Of a DNA stretch of 64,000 nt, positions 1 to 7,933 are shown in pieces. Below the pieces are notes generated by a model that searched no databases, had not been told where the DNA came from, and was given only the letters and a program-made list of their open reading frames with translations. Position 1 is the stretch's first letter, and each line of letters opens with the position of its first letter. Origin of the DNA: Acinetobacter sp. ANC 4178 (GTDB taxonomy: Bacteria > Pseudomonadota > Gammaproteobacteria > Pseudomonadales > Moraxellaceae); the NCBI RefSeq assembly GCF_004331175.1, contig NZ_SJOD01000002.1:1-64000 (forward strand), given 5' to 3'. A program made the position numbers and the translations under genes.

Positions 1-108
1 CAATGAAAATAATTTCGATCGATCAATCAGTAAAAATCCACACAAGTTGTTCTTCATAATCTCTTAATGATCTTCTCGATGATTCGTCACCATCAAGCTA
101 GGTCGGCT
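1..108 (-). other. Leader of an rRNA operon (16S gene lies outside the window)
   Basis: Read on the minus strand, this stretch follows two tandem promoters and contains TTGTGTGGATTTTTAC (about 35-50), which resembles the boxC-like TGTGTGG of gammaproteobacterial rrn leaders. The mature 16S gene is not in the window, so this is inferred from leader and promoter architecture. No coding frame is evident. I could not identify a convincing boxA. Confidence 0.65.
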
Positions 109-136
109 ATGTTACTCTCTTCTAAGAAGAAGTCAA
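109..136 (-). promoter_or_regulatory. rrn promoter P2 (proximal)
   Basis: On the minus strand: -35 TTGACT (131-136), 16-bp spacer, -10 TAACAT (109-114), followed by a G/C-containing discriminator. An A/T-rich tract lies immediately upstream (about 140-175), as expected of an UP element. Together with P1 upstream this gives the tandem arrangement typical of rRNA operons. Confidence 0.65.
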
Positions 137-248
137 CAGGTTTTGTTAATTATTTTTCAAACTCATTCAAGACTTCCAGATTCTACCGCTTGGGCTAAAT
201 CCTTGTTTCTCAACAAGTTTTAATCAACATCACCGCCGATGGATGTGC

Positions 249-276
249 ATTCTACAGTATTCCCAACTCGTTGCAA
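249..276 (-). promoter_or_regulatory. rrn promoter P1 (distal)
   Basis: On the minus strand: -35 TTGCAA (271-276), 16-bp spacer, -10 TAGAAT (249-254) directly after TG, then a G/C-rich start region (GCACATCC). A long A/T tract (about 278-305) lies upstream of the -35 as a likely UP element. Stringent control by ppGpp from the RelA encoded in this window would be expected for such a promoter. Confidence 0.6.
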
Positions 277-299
277 TACCCTTTTTTAAATTATTTCAA

Positions 300-466
300 A
301 AATAGCGCTTGTACGGTTAATTAATAATCTATTACACGGTTTTATTACATATTTTGATCAAATTTGTTTTAATACTCTTAAGAAAACAACTGTTACAATA
401 CGCTCATACTCTTTATTTTTGACTTCTTAAGTTGCTTATAACATTAAGAACCGTCTTGGATCTATT
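300..466. other. Divergent spacer between rrn promoters and mlaA
   Basis: A/T-rich spacer between the minus-strand rrn promoters and plus-strand mlaA. A TACAAT hexamer near 393-398 and TTGACT near 419 are possible mlaA promoter elements, but none has a convincing partner hexamer at 16-18 bp. No small ORF or RNA gene was recognised. Confidence 0.4.
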
Positions 467-1390
467 ATGCAACATACTCACTATTATTTATGTGCGACAC
501 TTTTAGCTGTTAGTTTTGCTTCTACTGTTCAAGCAAATGATGATCTATCTGCTACAGCTTCAAGCGAAACTCCTGTAAATGAAGTTGCGCCCGATGCTTC
601 ATCTACTACTCAGGTTTCTAGACTTGAGTCATTAAAAGAACTCAAAAATGTAAAAGCCAATGATTTAAAAGTGAATGCTAATGCTGCACAGCCTGATAGC
701 ATCAAAGACCCTTTAGAAGCACTGAACCGTGAAACCTTTGCATTCAATGATTTCTTAGACCGAAATTTTGCTCGACCTGTAGCAGTACAATATAAAACCA
801 AAGTTCCTGACAGTGTCCGCGGTGCCTATCGTTCATTTCGTAAAAACTTAAATGAACCTTGGAATGTTGTAAATCAATTGGTGCAAGGTCGTCCATCACG
901 TGCGGCCAAGTCTCTAGGTCGTTTTACCATTAATACCGTGACAACTTTAGGTTTTGCTGATCCAGCGCGACGTTTAGGTTTAGAAATGGAAGAAGAAGGT
1001 TTGGGCACGACACTGGGTTATTACGGTGTTCCGTCTGGTCCTTATCTAGTTTTACCAATTATAGGTCCAAGTACTTTCCGGGATGGATTTGGTTTTGCTG
1101 TTGATGGTCAAGCACGCCCACAAAAATACATCTTTGCAGATAACGATGGCTTATATTGGTCAGATCAATTGCTACGTGGTATTGATGCACGCGCCCAAAT
1201 TCTTGATGTAGAAGATGTATTACAAGGTGACCGCTACGCAGCGATTCGTGATATCTATTTACAACGTAAGAATTTTGAAATTGCACAAAAGCAAGGGCTT
1301 GATGCTGATAATATTTCCTTTGTGGATGAAGAATCGGATGATGGTATTGATGACACTCCAAATGAAGATACCTCAAAGCCTTCTGAATAA
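467..1390 (+). CDS. mlaA: MlaA/VacJ, outer-membrane phospholipid retrograde transport component
   Basis: MlaA sits in the outer membrane and removes mislocalised phospholipids from the outer leaflet, handing them to MlaC and the MlaFEDB ABC complex. The family core runs from about residue 80 (DPLEALNRETFAFND) through the FTINTVTTLGFADPA and GPYLVLPIIGPSTFRD motifs. Residues 1-23 look like a signal peptide ending in VQA. The only early cysteine is residue 9, too early for a lipobox, so unlike E. coli MlaA this one may be processed by signal peptidase I. The tail is acidic and low-complexity. None of the other mla genes is in the window. Confidence 0.9.
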   Translation: MQHTHYYLCATLLAVSFASTVQANDDLSATASSETPVNEVAPDASSTTQVSRLESLKELKNVKANDLKVNANAAQPDSIKDPLEALNRETFAFNDFLDRNFARPVAVQYKTKVPDSVRGAYRSFRKNLNEPWNVVNQLVQGRPSRAAKSLGRFTINTVTTLGFADPARRLGLEMEEEGLGTTLGYYGVPSGPYLVLPIIGPSTFRDGFGFAVDGQARPQKYIFADNDGLYWSDQLLRGIDARAQILDVEDVLQGDRYAAIRDIYLQRKNFEIAQKQGLDADNISFVDEESDDGIDDTPNEDTSKPSE

Positions 1391-1493
1391 TTTGTAAAAC
1401 TTATTTGCACTGAAAAGCATTATTTTTTCTAGCTATTACTTGATTGATATAGTACATCTAACGAGTAAATCTAAAGGATCATACAATATATAT

Positions 1494-2462
1494 ATGTATT
1501 TCATTCAACCAACTCGCAATATTCCTTATTTAGATCAGGTGCTTAATACACTTCCAAGTGTGCAGATGATTCAAATTAATGATATTGACTTGTATGATCC
1601 TACTATTATCGCAATTGCTGATGTACAAGATTACCTAATCCATCAGTGGAATTTACCCACCATTGTAATGGCTTTTGAAAATGAAGGGACTGCTTTGGCC
1701 CAAGCCTGGGAGCTCGGAGCACTTGCAGGTTGGATCTGGAATCGTTTGCCAGCCAACCCTGAACATTCATTATTGAAAATTGATGCTCAATATAAACGTA
1801 ATCAGGACAGTCGTGATTTACCGTCTGCTGCCGAACTTCAGAAAAGATTACTCCCTAATCCAATTGAACTGACCAATTATCGTGTAGAAACACTGTTTCA
1901 ACCTTCAGCCTATCTTTCTGGCGATTGGTACGACTATTGGAAGCTCAGTGATAAAGAAATCATTTTCTATTTGGCTGATGTATCTGGTCATGGTGTCACC
2001 AGCAGTTTACTCACCTCTTGGATGGCTGCCTTTCATGGTCGCTCAAAAACACCAAGAGAATTGATTAAAAAACTGAATGGGATGTTGGTACAAGAAAATA
2101 TTGAAAAGCACATCACCATGATTGCTGGCACATTAAATTTAGAGACTCATGTCTTAAAATGGTCCAGCGCTGGACACTATCCCCCCGCAATTATGTTGGA
2201 ACCAAATCATCCACCTAAAATTTTGAATACCAGCAGTTTTCCACTCGGTTTAACTGAAGATTTAGAAGTAGAAGAATTCGAATGTACATTAAACAAGCAC
2301 TCACGTTTCATTATTTGCTCGGATGGTGCCCTCGAACCTTTTGATGGTGGATTGAACGAACAATTCGAACAATTGGTCTTCCATTTGCAAAATCAATCAT
2401 TTCAAGCCCCTGAACATGTAGCAGATGATATTGCCATCTTAAGTTTATGCAGAATGAATTAA
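1494..2462 (+). CDS. gigA: SpoIIE/RsbU-type PP2C phosphatase, GigA-like stress regulator
   Basis: A serine phosphatase of the SpoIIE/RsbU family. The first ~110 residues resemble a degenerate receiver-like sensor region. The PP2C metal-binding motifs then appear in order: SGDWYDYW, ADVSGHG, SAGHYPP, CSDGALEPFDG and DDIAI near the C-terminus. I chose the ATG giving MYFIQPT; an in-frame TTG 54 bp upstream is less likely. The next gene is a STAS-domain protein, so the pair forms a partner-switching phosphatase/antagonist module. In A. baumannii, GigA dephosphorylates GigB and the pair controls stress, virulence and antibiotic tolerance. The gig assignment rests on architecture and recall, not alignment. 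Confidence 0.75.
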   Translation: MYFIQPTRNIPYLDQVLNTLPSVQMIQINDIDLYDPTIIAIADVQDYLIHQWNLPTIVMAFENEGTALAQAWELGALAGWIWNRLPANPEHSLLKIDAQYKRNQDSRDLPSAAELQKRLLPNPIELTNYRVETLFQPSAYLSGDWYDYWKLSDKEIIFYLADVSGHGVTSSLLTSWMAAFHGRSKTPRELIKKLNGMLVQENIEKHITMIAGTLNLETHVLKWSSAGHYPPAIMLEPNHPPKILNTSSFPLGLTEDLEVEEFECTLNKHSRFIICSDGALEPFDGGLNEQFEQLVFHLQNQSFQAPEHVADDIAILSLCRMN

Positions 2463-2575
2463 ATTATTTTTCAATGACTTAAATAATTTAGTAGGTATCT
2501 ACGACTCAAGAATACTTGAGTCTACAGTTGCCCTATGTGATAATTTTAAAATCCTTCTCTGCAAATGGCATTTAT

Positions 2576-3097
2576 ATGTCAACAGGTCATGTTGAATATG
2601 CAAGTTTGGACGGAACGCATATTTTTAAGCTTATTGGCGAAGTGCGAGCCCAATCTTGTATCAGTCTAGACAAACTTTTAAACCGTATTGAACAACAGTC
2701 AAATGTCGTTGGGGCAATCGTAGATTTAACCCAAACTACATTTATCGATAGCACAGTGTTAGGCATTTTAGCGAAACTTGGTTTGAAGCTAAAACAAGCG
2801 CATAACATTCAGGCTGTCATGTTATCAACCAATCCAGATATTACGACTTTAGCCAATAGCATGGGCTTAGGTCAGGTTTTTGTCATCTTGAATTACTGCG
2901 GTGATCCTAGTGTATGCACACGTGAGTTAATGGAAGAACACGTGACCAACTCAAATATGCTGACAACCGTACTTGATGCACATAAAACCTTGATGAAATT
3001 GAACGAAAATAATCAAAATATGTTTGAGCCATTAGTCAAACAACTCCAAAAAGAACAAGATAATTTGGAACAAGCGTCTCATCAACAAAACGCTTAA
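2576..3097 (+). CDS. gigB: STAS-domain anti-anti-sigma factor, GigB-like
   Basis: A STAS-domain antagonist (residues about 1-110) with the phosphoacceptor region FIDSTVLGIL, in which the serine after Asp is the expected phosphorylation site. A further ~60 residues are polar and Gln/Asn-rich. The start at MSTGHVEY fits the STAS fold; a TTG 60 bp upstream would add an unusual hydrophobic extension. It follows the SpoIIE-type phosphatase by about 110 bp and is presumably its substrate. In A. baumannii the GigB counterpart interacts with the nitrogen-PTS phosphocarrier NPr, which is also encoded in this window near 38.4 kb. Confidence 0.75.
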   Translation: MSTGHVEYASLDGTHIFKLIGEVRAQSCISLDKLLNRIEQQSNVVGAIVDLTQTTFIDSTVLGILAKLGLKLKQAHNIQAVMLSTNPDITTLANSMGLGQVFVILNYCGDPSVCTRELMEEHVTNSNMLTTVLDAHKTLMKLNENNQNMFEPLVKQLQKEQDNLEQASHQQNA

Positions 3098-3121
3098 TGT
3101 ACTTGATACAAGGATAAACTG

Positions 3122-3949
3122 ATGTCTTTACTTTCTGTTGCTCAAATGAATTCTCAAAATGACATTGAAGATAACTTCAATGTCATCGAATCATTGATTC
3201 AACAGAGTAAAGCACAGGGTTCTTCCTTGATCGTGTTTCCAGAAAATTTCGTATGTTTTGCTGCTGGCAAGCAACGTGAAACAGCAGCGCAATTTGAAAG
3301 CATTCAAAAACGACTCGAAGCTTTAGCTCACCAGTATCAAATGTGGATTATTGCAGGGACTTTACCTTGCCCGTTTCGCCCAGATGGTTCTGTAATTGCA
3401 GATGGTCGTGTGCGCACAGTCAGTTTGTGTATTAGCCCTGAACGTACCGAAGCGCGTTACGACAAAATTCATTTGTTTGATGTGCAAGTGGGTGATGCTG
3501 TAGGTGGCTACCAAGAATCCAAGTTTTTTGAACCTGGTACCGACATTGTGGTTGCACAAACCCCTTTTGGCAACATTGGGATGATGGTCTGCTATGACCT
3601 CCGTTTCCCAGAACTGGCTTTACATTTACGTGCGCGTGGTACCAATATTTTAACGGCTCCTGCCGCCTTTACTTACACTACAGGTCAAATGCATTGGCAA
3701 TTACTTTTACAAGCACGTGCCATGGACAGTCAATGCCAAGTGCTAGGGGCTGCTCAACAAGGCTGGCATGGTGAAAAACGTCAGACTTGGGGACATACTG
3801 CTGCCACCAATAGTCGTGGGCAATTGCTCGATCTGATTACAACTGAAGGAACACAACTCATTACCGTTCCTTTTGACTTACAAGAACAGCAACAAATTCG
3901 TGAGTCGATGCCTTTAATGCAACATCGCCGATTAGTTCAGTTTGGTTAA
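3122..3949 (+). CDS. Carbon-nitrogen hydrolase (nitrilase superfamily, Nit/omega-amidase-like)
   Basis: A cytoplasmic C-N hydrolase of the Nit branch, whose members hydrolyse deaminated glutathione or omega-amides. The Glu-Lys-Cys triad is visible: Glu41 in FPENF, Lys115 in YDKIHLFD and Cys157 in MMVCYDLRFPE. The length of 275 residues is normal for the branch. It begins 24 bp after the STAS gene and may be cotranscribed with it. The substrate is inferred from the YDKIHLFDV and CYDLRFPE signatures shared with Nit1/YbeM-type enzymes and is not proven. Confidence 0.85.
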   Translation: MSLLSVAQMNSQNDIEDNFNVIESLIQQSKAQGSSLIVFPENFVCFAAGKQRETAAQFESIQKRLEALAHQYQMWIIAGTLPCPFRPDGSVIADGRVRTVSLCISPERTEARYDKIHLFDVQVGDAVGGYQESKFFEPGTDIVVAQTPFGNIGMMVCYDLRFPELALHLRARGTNILTAPAAFTYTTGQMHWQLLLQARAMDSQCQVLGAAQQGWHGEKRQTWGHTAATNSRGQLLDLITTEGTQLITVPFDLQEQQQIRESMPLMQHRRLVQFG

Positions 3950-4118
3950 AAGCCTTACTCACCTGATTTCTTTTTGAATAAAACCACTATTTATCAATAA
4001 TGAAGTTAAATATTTAGCTTGGCGCATTTTCAACTAAAAATGAGTTCTTGGCTTGAGCTTAAAGATGTTTGCCAAATTTGTATGCCAAGCTTGTGGTAAA
4101 CAGATCTTCACAAAACTC

Positions 4119-4156
4119 AATTGATCTAAAAAATAGACTGTGTCTATATATCAATT
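4119..4156. promoter_or_regulatory. Nested inverted repeats upstream of ohr
   Basis: An inner perfect repeat ATAGAC-TGT-GTCTAT (4133-4147) is flanked by AATTGAT (4119-4125) and ATCAATT (4150-4156). It lies about 80 bp before ohr. It could be an operator or a hairpin; no regulator gene is adjacent. Confidence 0.3.
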
Positions 4157-4186
4157 TGATTGTTTAATACTTGCACTGCAAATTAA

Positions 4187-4198
4187 ATCGTGTACGAT
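4187..4198. promoter_or_regulatory. Short palindrome in the ohr promoter region, possible MarR/OhrR-type operator
   Basis: ATCGT-GT-ACGAT is a perfect 5-bp inverted repeat about 35 bp before the ohr start codon, where an OhrR-like repressor would act. ohr is usually peroxide-inducible through OhrR. No ohrR gene is in the window, so the assignment is positional only. Confidence 0.3.
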
Positions 4199-4232
4199 AT
4201 ATTTGCATTCGACATAAATATAGGTGAATACA

Positions 4233-4658
4233 ATGTCTCTAGAACAAGTAGTTTATACCGCACATGCAAAAGCCACAGGTGGTCGTGATGGTCGCGCAGT
4301 CTCTTCAGATGGAATTTTAGATGTAAAACTGACTGTCCCTAAAGAAATGGGCGGTATGGGTGGTGGAACAAACCCTGAACAATTATTCGCTGCGGGCTAT
4401 TCGGCGTGTTTTCTAGGTGCCATGAAATTCGTTGCCAACCGCGATCATCTCAAAATTACCCCTGATGTGTATATCGAAGGTGAGGTTGGAATTGGCCCAA
4501 TTCCAACAGGCTTTAGTATTCAAGTGACCTTGAACATTCACTTAGAAGGTTTAGAGCAAACTGAAGCACAAAAATTGGTAGATGCGGCACATATTGTTTG
4601 CCCTTACTCAAATGCAACACGTGGCAATATTGATGTGACATTAAATGTGATTGTTTAA
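4233..4658 (+). CDS. ohr: Organic hydroperoxide resistance protein Ohr
   Basis: An OsmC/Ohr-family thiol peroxidase that reduces organic and fatty-acid hydroperoxides in the cytoplasm. The reactive cysteine is Cys59 (AAGYSACFLGAMK) and the resolving cysteine is Cys123 (HIVCPYSNATRGN). The catalytic arginine region GGRDGR and the NPEQLF glutamate are present. The ATG is preceded by AGGTG at good spacing; a GTG nine bases upstream overlaps that site and is rejected. It is monocistronic, closed by a strong hairpin. Confidence 0.95.
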   Translation: MSLEQVVYTAHAKATGGRDGRAVSSDGILDVKLTVPKEMGGMGGGTNPEQLFAAGYSACFLGAMKFVANRDHLKITPDVYIEGEVGIGPIPTGFSIQVTLNIHLEGLEQTEAQKLVDAAHIVCPYSNATRGNIDVTLNVIV

Positions 4659-4665
4659 GTCACAT

Positions 4666-4699
4666 TTTCTATCCCGAAGTCATCACTTCGGGATAGAAA
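4666..4699. terminator. Long perfect hairpin between ohr and the convergent gene
   Basis: A 15-bp perfect stem (TTTCTATCCCGAAGT paired to ACTTCGGGATAGAAA) with a CATC loop. It separates two convergent genes and probably terminates both, although a true T-run is lacking on the plus side. Confidence 0.6.
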
Positions 4700-4701
4700 C
4701 T

Positions 4702-5283
4702 TCATAACCTACAAGGGTTCGGAAATATCTTTTTAAACTGCACCTTTTCACCATTATCCCCATCATAATTAGCAATCAACACGAGATTTCCTAGTTGATC
4801 AAAATAAGAAGAACCCTGAAACACGGTATATTGAGCGATATCAAAAATAGGAACATTTTCAAAACTATGGTGCTGTGTACTAATCAAAGTATGTCTTTGT
4901 TTCGAATTTAATTGGCGTGCAGTAATTTTATTCTGTTCAGAATCTGTTTCGATTAGGCAATTACGCTGAGCATCAATCGTGATGAATTCTTGAGTCGCAT
5001 CATCCGCCTGTTTATTTTTCGCTAGAAAACGATGGATTTGGCATGGGCTACCACATGACATTTGAACATGGTAATAATTTTGATTTAGACGCTCAACCTG
5101 TGGTGATTTCACACCACCATAAACTTTTTCTTTCTTGCTATTAATGTTTCTAATGACATCACAAGACCACTCCATCTCATCATGACATTGCTTATACACC
5201 TTAAACAATTCAGTATCAGCAAAACTTTACTGGGCAATAAATGCCCCACTTATTAAAAAAAAGGAAATTAAAAGTTTATTCAT
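4702..5283 (-). pseudogene. Secreted protein of unknown function, interrupted by TAA within the signal peptide
   Basis: The long open part (~165 codons) has no ATG start. In-frame codons upstream begin at ATG 5283 and read MNKLLISFFLISGAFIAQ, then TAA (5227-5229), then SFADTELFKVYKQ. This is a Sec signal peptide with a cleavage-like SFA-D site, broken by one stop codon. The mature part has at least five cysteines and ends NPCRL, consistent with a periplasmic disulfide-bonded protein. I do not recognise the family. A TTG at 5208 could give a cytoplasmic product lacking the export signal. The stop may be a real nonsense mutation or a sequence error. Confidence 0.7.
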
Positions 5284-5436
5284 TATTAAAATCTATTTGT
5301 TCTTACGTTAAGTTGCATAGCGACTTACATCATTTTTTAGCAACACAAAAACCATTACGATCAATTCCTCAAAGCTAATATTTCAACTAGACCAATCAGA
5401 CCTTAAGCAATGCTTTTTAAAATATTTTTAAAATTA

Positions 5437-5486
5437 GTTAATTTCTCTTTCACCATCCTTTTTCTAAAATGAAAGAGAAAATTAAC
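5437..5486. repeat. Long inverted repeat downstream of gspE
   Basis: A left arm of 16 bases (5437-5452, GTTAATTTCTCTTTCA) pairs with 5470-5486 with one bulged base, around a 17-base loop. It lies immediately beyond the gspE stop and would form a stable hairpin in the gspE transcript. It may be a terminator or 3'-end stabiliser; there is no ideal U-tract. Confidence 0.5.
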
Positions 5487-5507
5487 GAAATAACCCATCA
5501 CTTTCAG

Positions 5508-7001
5508 TTATTCAGCAGCTTCATTGGTCACACGCAGCACTTCTTCCAAAGTCGTTTTACCTGCCAAAACTTTTCTCAAACCATCCTCTCGAATAGAGCC
5601 TGAATTCTGCCGCGCATAAGTTTCTAATTCAAATTCAGCAGCATTGCCATGTATTAAACGGCGCATAGACTCATCTACAGATACAATTTCATAAATGGCG
5701 GTTCGCCCACTAAAACCCACATGTGAACATTGTTCACACCCCTGTGGCTCTGGCAATTTTAAGCCTTCTACCGAAGAAACAATCGGCTTAAAAATCTGTT
5801 GTTCAAATGGGTCTGCCTCATGCCATGTGGTGCAATGTGGGCAAAGCGTACGAACCAAACGTTGTGCAATCACCCCAATGAGGGAACTTGAAAGTAAGAA
5901 AGGTTCAATGCCCATATCTTTTAATCGAGTCACCGCACCAATTGCGGTATTGGTATGCAAAGTCGATAAGACTAAATGCCCCGTTAAGGAGGCTTGCACT
6001 GCAATTTCGGCCGTTTCTAAATCACGAATTTCCCCCACCATCACCACATCAGGATCTTGACGCAACATGGCTTTTAATGCCCGTGCAAAGGTCATATCCA
6101 CCTTGGTATTGACTTGTGTCTGACCAATCCCTTCCAACTGATACTCAATTGGATCTTCAGCAGTTAAAATATTGCGGGTATTGTCATTGAGGTCTGATAA
6201 GGCTGCGTATAACGTGGTGGTCTTACCCGAACCTGTCGGTCCAGTTACCAAAATAATGCCGTGTGGACGATGCACCAATTGAGTTAAACGCTCGTAGTCA
6301 GGTTTCAACAAGCCCAAATGGGTCATATTCAAACGACCTGCTTGTTTATCTAACAAACGCATTACCACACGTTCACCATGGGATGATGGCAAAGTCGAGA
6401 CACGCACATCGACTTCACGCCCTGCAAGGCGCAATGAAATACGGCCATCCTGAGGAATCCGCTTTTCAGCAATATCCAATTTTGCCATGACTTTAATCCG
6501 CGACACCAAGAGCGGTGCCAATTCACGGCGAGGTTGCACAATTTCGCGTAACTGACCATCCACTCGCAAGCGTACCGAGAGTTTTTTTTCGAAGGCTTCA
6601 ATATGAATATCCGAAGCACCAACGCGAATTGCTTCTGAAAGCAAGGCGTTAATTAAACGTACAATCGGAGCATCATCTTCTTGATCCATGAGATCTTCAG
6701 CTTCTGGCACTTGATCTGCCAAACTGAGTAAATCTGGATGATCTTCCAGCCCCGCAGCTACTTGCTGTGACTCGCCTGTGTCCCCAGCATAACTAGAACT
6801 AAGTAAGGCATTAAAACGTTGATCATCTAATATTTCATAGTGTGCAGGCACATTGAGTAACCGGCGTGCTTCTTGTAATGCAATCCATGCAGTATTTTCA
6901 CGGCGTACAATAAAAACCTGTTCCCCATCATATCGAAGTAAAACGCCATGTCGTTTGGCAAAGCTATAAGGAATTTGTATTTGTTTAAGTATTTGCATCA
7001 C
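5508..7001 (-). CDS. gspE: Type II secretion system ATPase GspE
   Basis: The cytoplasmic hexameric ATPase that drives pseudopilus assembly in type II secretion. It has an N-terminal N1E-like region (1-100), Walker A GPTGSGKT (254-261), the Asp box after AEDPIEY (281-287), Walker B DVVMVGEIRD (318-326), a His box STLHT, and a zinc-binding tetracysteine (Cys387, 390, 422, 425). The zinc motif distinguishes GspE/PilB-type ATPases from PilT. No other gsp gene lies in the window, in keeping with the scattered T2SS genes of Acinetobacter. PilB is the main alternative; the length of 497 residues favours GspE. Confidence 0.88.
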   Translation of the reverse strand: MMQILKQIQIPYSFAKRHGVLLRYDGEQVFIVRRENTAWIALQEARRLLNVPAHYEILDDQRFNALLSSSYAGDTGESQQVAAGLEDHPDLLSLADQVPEAEDLMDQEDDAPIVRLINALLSEAIRVGASDIHIEAFEKKLSVRLRVDGQLREIVQPRRELAPLLVSRIKVMAKLDIAEKRIPQDGRISLRLAGREVDVRVSTLPSSHGERVVMRLLDKQAGRLNMTHLGLLKPDYERLTQLVHRPHGIILVTGPTGSGKTTTLYAALSDLNDNTRNILTAEDPIEYQLEGIGQTQVNTKVDMTFARALKAMLRQDPDVVMVGEIRDLETAEIAVQASLTGHLVLSTLHTNTAIGAVTRLKDMGIEPFLLSSSLIGVIAQRLVRTLCPHCTTWHEADPFEQQIFKPIVSSVEGLKLPEPQGCEQCSHVGFSGRTAIYEIVSVDESMRRLIHGNAAEFELETYARQNSGSIREDGLRKVLAGKTTLEEVLRVTNEAAE

Positions 7002-7099
7002 AAAATTATAATGATGAAAAAGAGGCTTTTGAGTGTACTCTAAGCGTATGACAGCGTGAAGTCTGTTTTTAACTAAACTGACTAGAGGATTTTTTTATT

Positions 7100-7924
7100 T
7101 TGGCATCATCTGATTTCGAGCATCATCAAGCTGAACGCCCCTCACTCAAATGGTGGGGTGAGCAAAAATTCGAATTAAATCAAGCTAGAACATGGCAGTT
7201 CGGCTCTTTATTGTTTCGTCTCGCACGAAGTATCAATGAATGGCGACTTGAATATCATCGCCCACAATATCAAAAAGATTCTGAGCGCCAATGGAATATC
7301 ATTAAAGATCCTGAATTTGCTTTTCCACACCCTATCAAAATTGAGCGTTACATGTTTCGTCAAACGCATGAAACATTTCATTTGATGCCACGTTTGGCCG
7401 ACCGATCTGTCGTGATCAAACCTGTCGACCCCATTTATATTCCTGCGGGGCAACGCGGAACCCTCTACATTAGTACGCCGCTCTGGATTGCTGGTTTTGT
7501 TGAAAGTCAGCGTGAACCATTATTTGACCTTCCAATGATGCAACCTAAAGATACATGGTTTGGTCCCGACCGCCGCACAGGTGAGGTCTGCTATGCAACC
7601 TCAGTAGATGGACGTACGGAGTTAAATTTACTTAAACCCAGTCCATTTCGAGCGGTCACACCGATTGAGTTCCACAATACCAGTGGTCAACAACTCCGTT
7701 TTGATCGGATGAATATCCCTGTTTCAGCACTACCACTTTTTTACAGTGAAAGTACCGACCGTCTATGGACGTCACAAATTAAAGTCATTCACGAAGATTT
7801 AACTCGACCACCACGCATTAAAATTGAAAACCGCACTCCACCTTTGGCGGGTGAAGTCACTTATGTACATGCACCTCGCTCACCGGGTGGTGCCTTGTTC
7901 AATATGTTTGACTCATTTTTTTAG
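7100..7924 (+). CDS. Protein of unknown function preceding an MscS-type channel (possibly DUF432)
   Basis: A 274-residue protein with no signal peptide or membrane segment, rich in Trp, Pro and Arg, and ending in GGALFNMFDSFF. It reads from TTG with AGAGGA ten bases upstream; no in-frame ATG lies near. It ends 9 bp before the mechanosensitive channel gene, so the two are very likely cotranscribed and functionally linked. I tentatively match it to DUF432, a family I recall next to MscS genes, but cannot verify this. It may be a soluble partner or modulator of the channel. Confidence 0.7.
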   Translation: MASSDFEHHQAERPSLKWWGEQKFELNQARTWQFGSLLFRLARSINEWRLEYHRPQYQKDSERQWNIIKDPEFAFPHPIKIERYMFRQTHETFHLMPRLADRSVVIKPVDPIYIPAGQRGTLYISTPLWIAGFVESQREPLFDLPMMQPKDTWFGPDRRTGEVCYATSVDGRTELNLLKPSPFRAVTPIEFHNTSGQQLRFDRMNIPVSALPLFYSESTDRLWTSQIKVIHEDLTRPPRIKIENRTPPLAGEVTYVHAPRSPGGALFNMFDSFF

Positions 7925-7933
7925 GATACTGAT

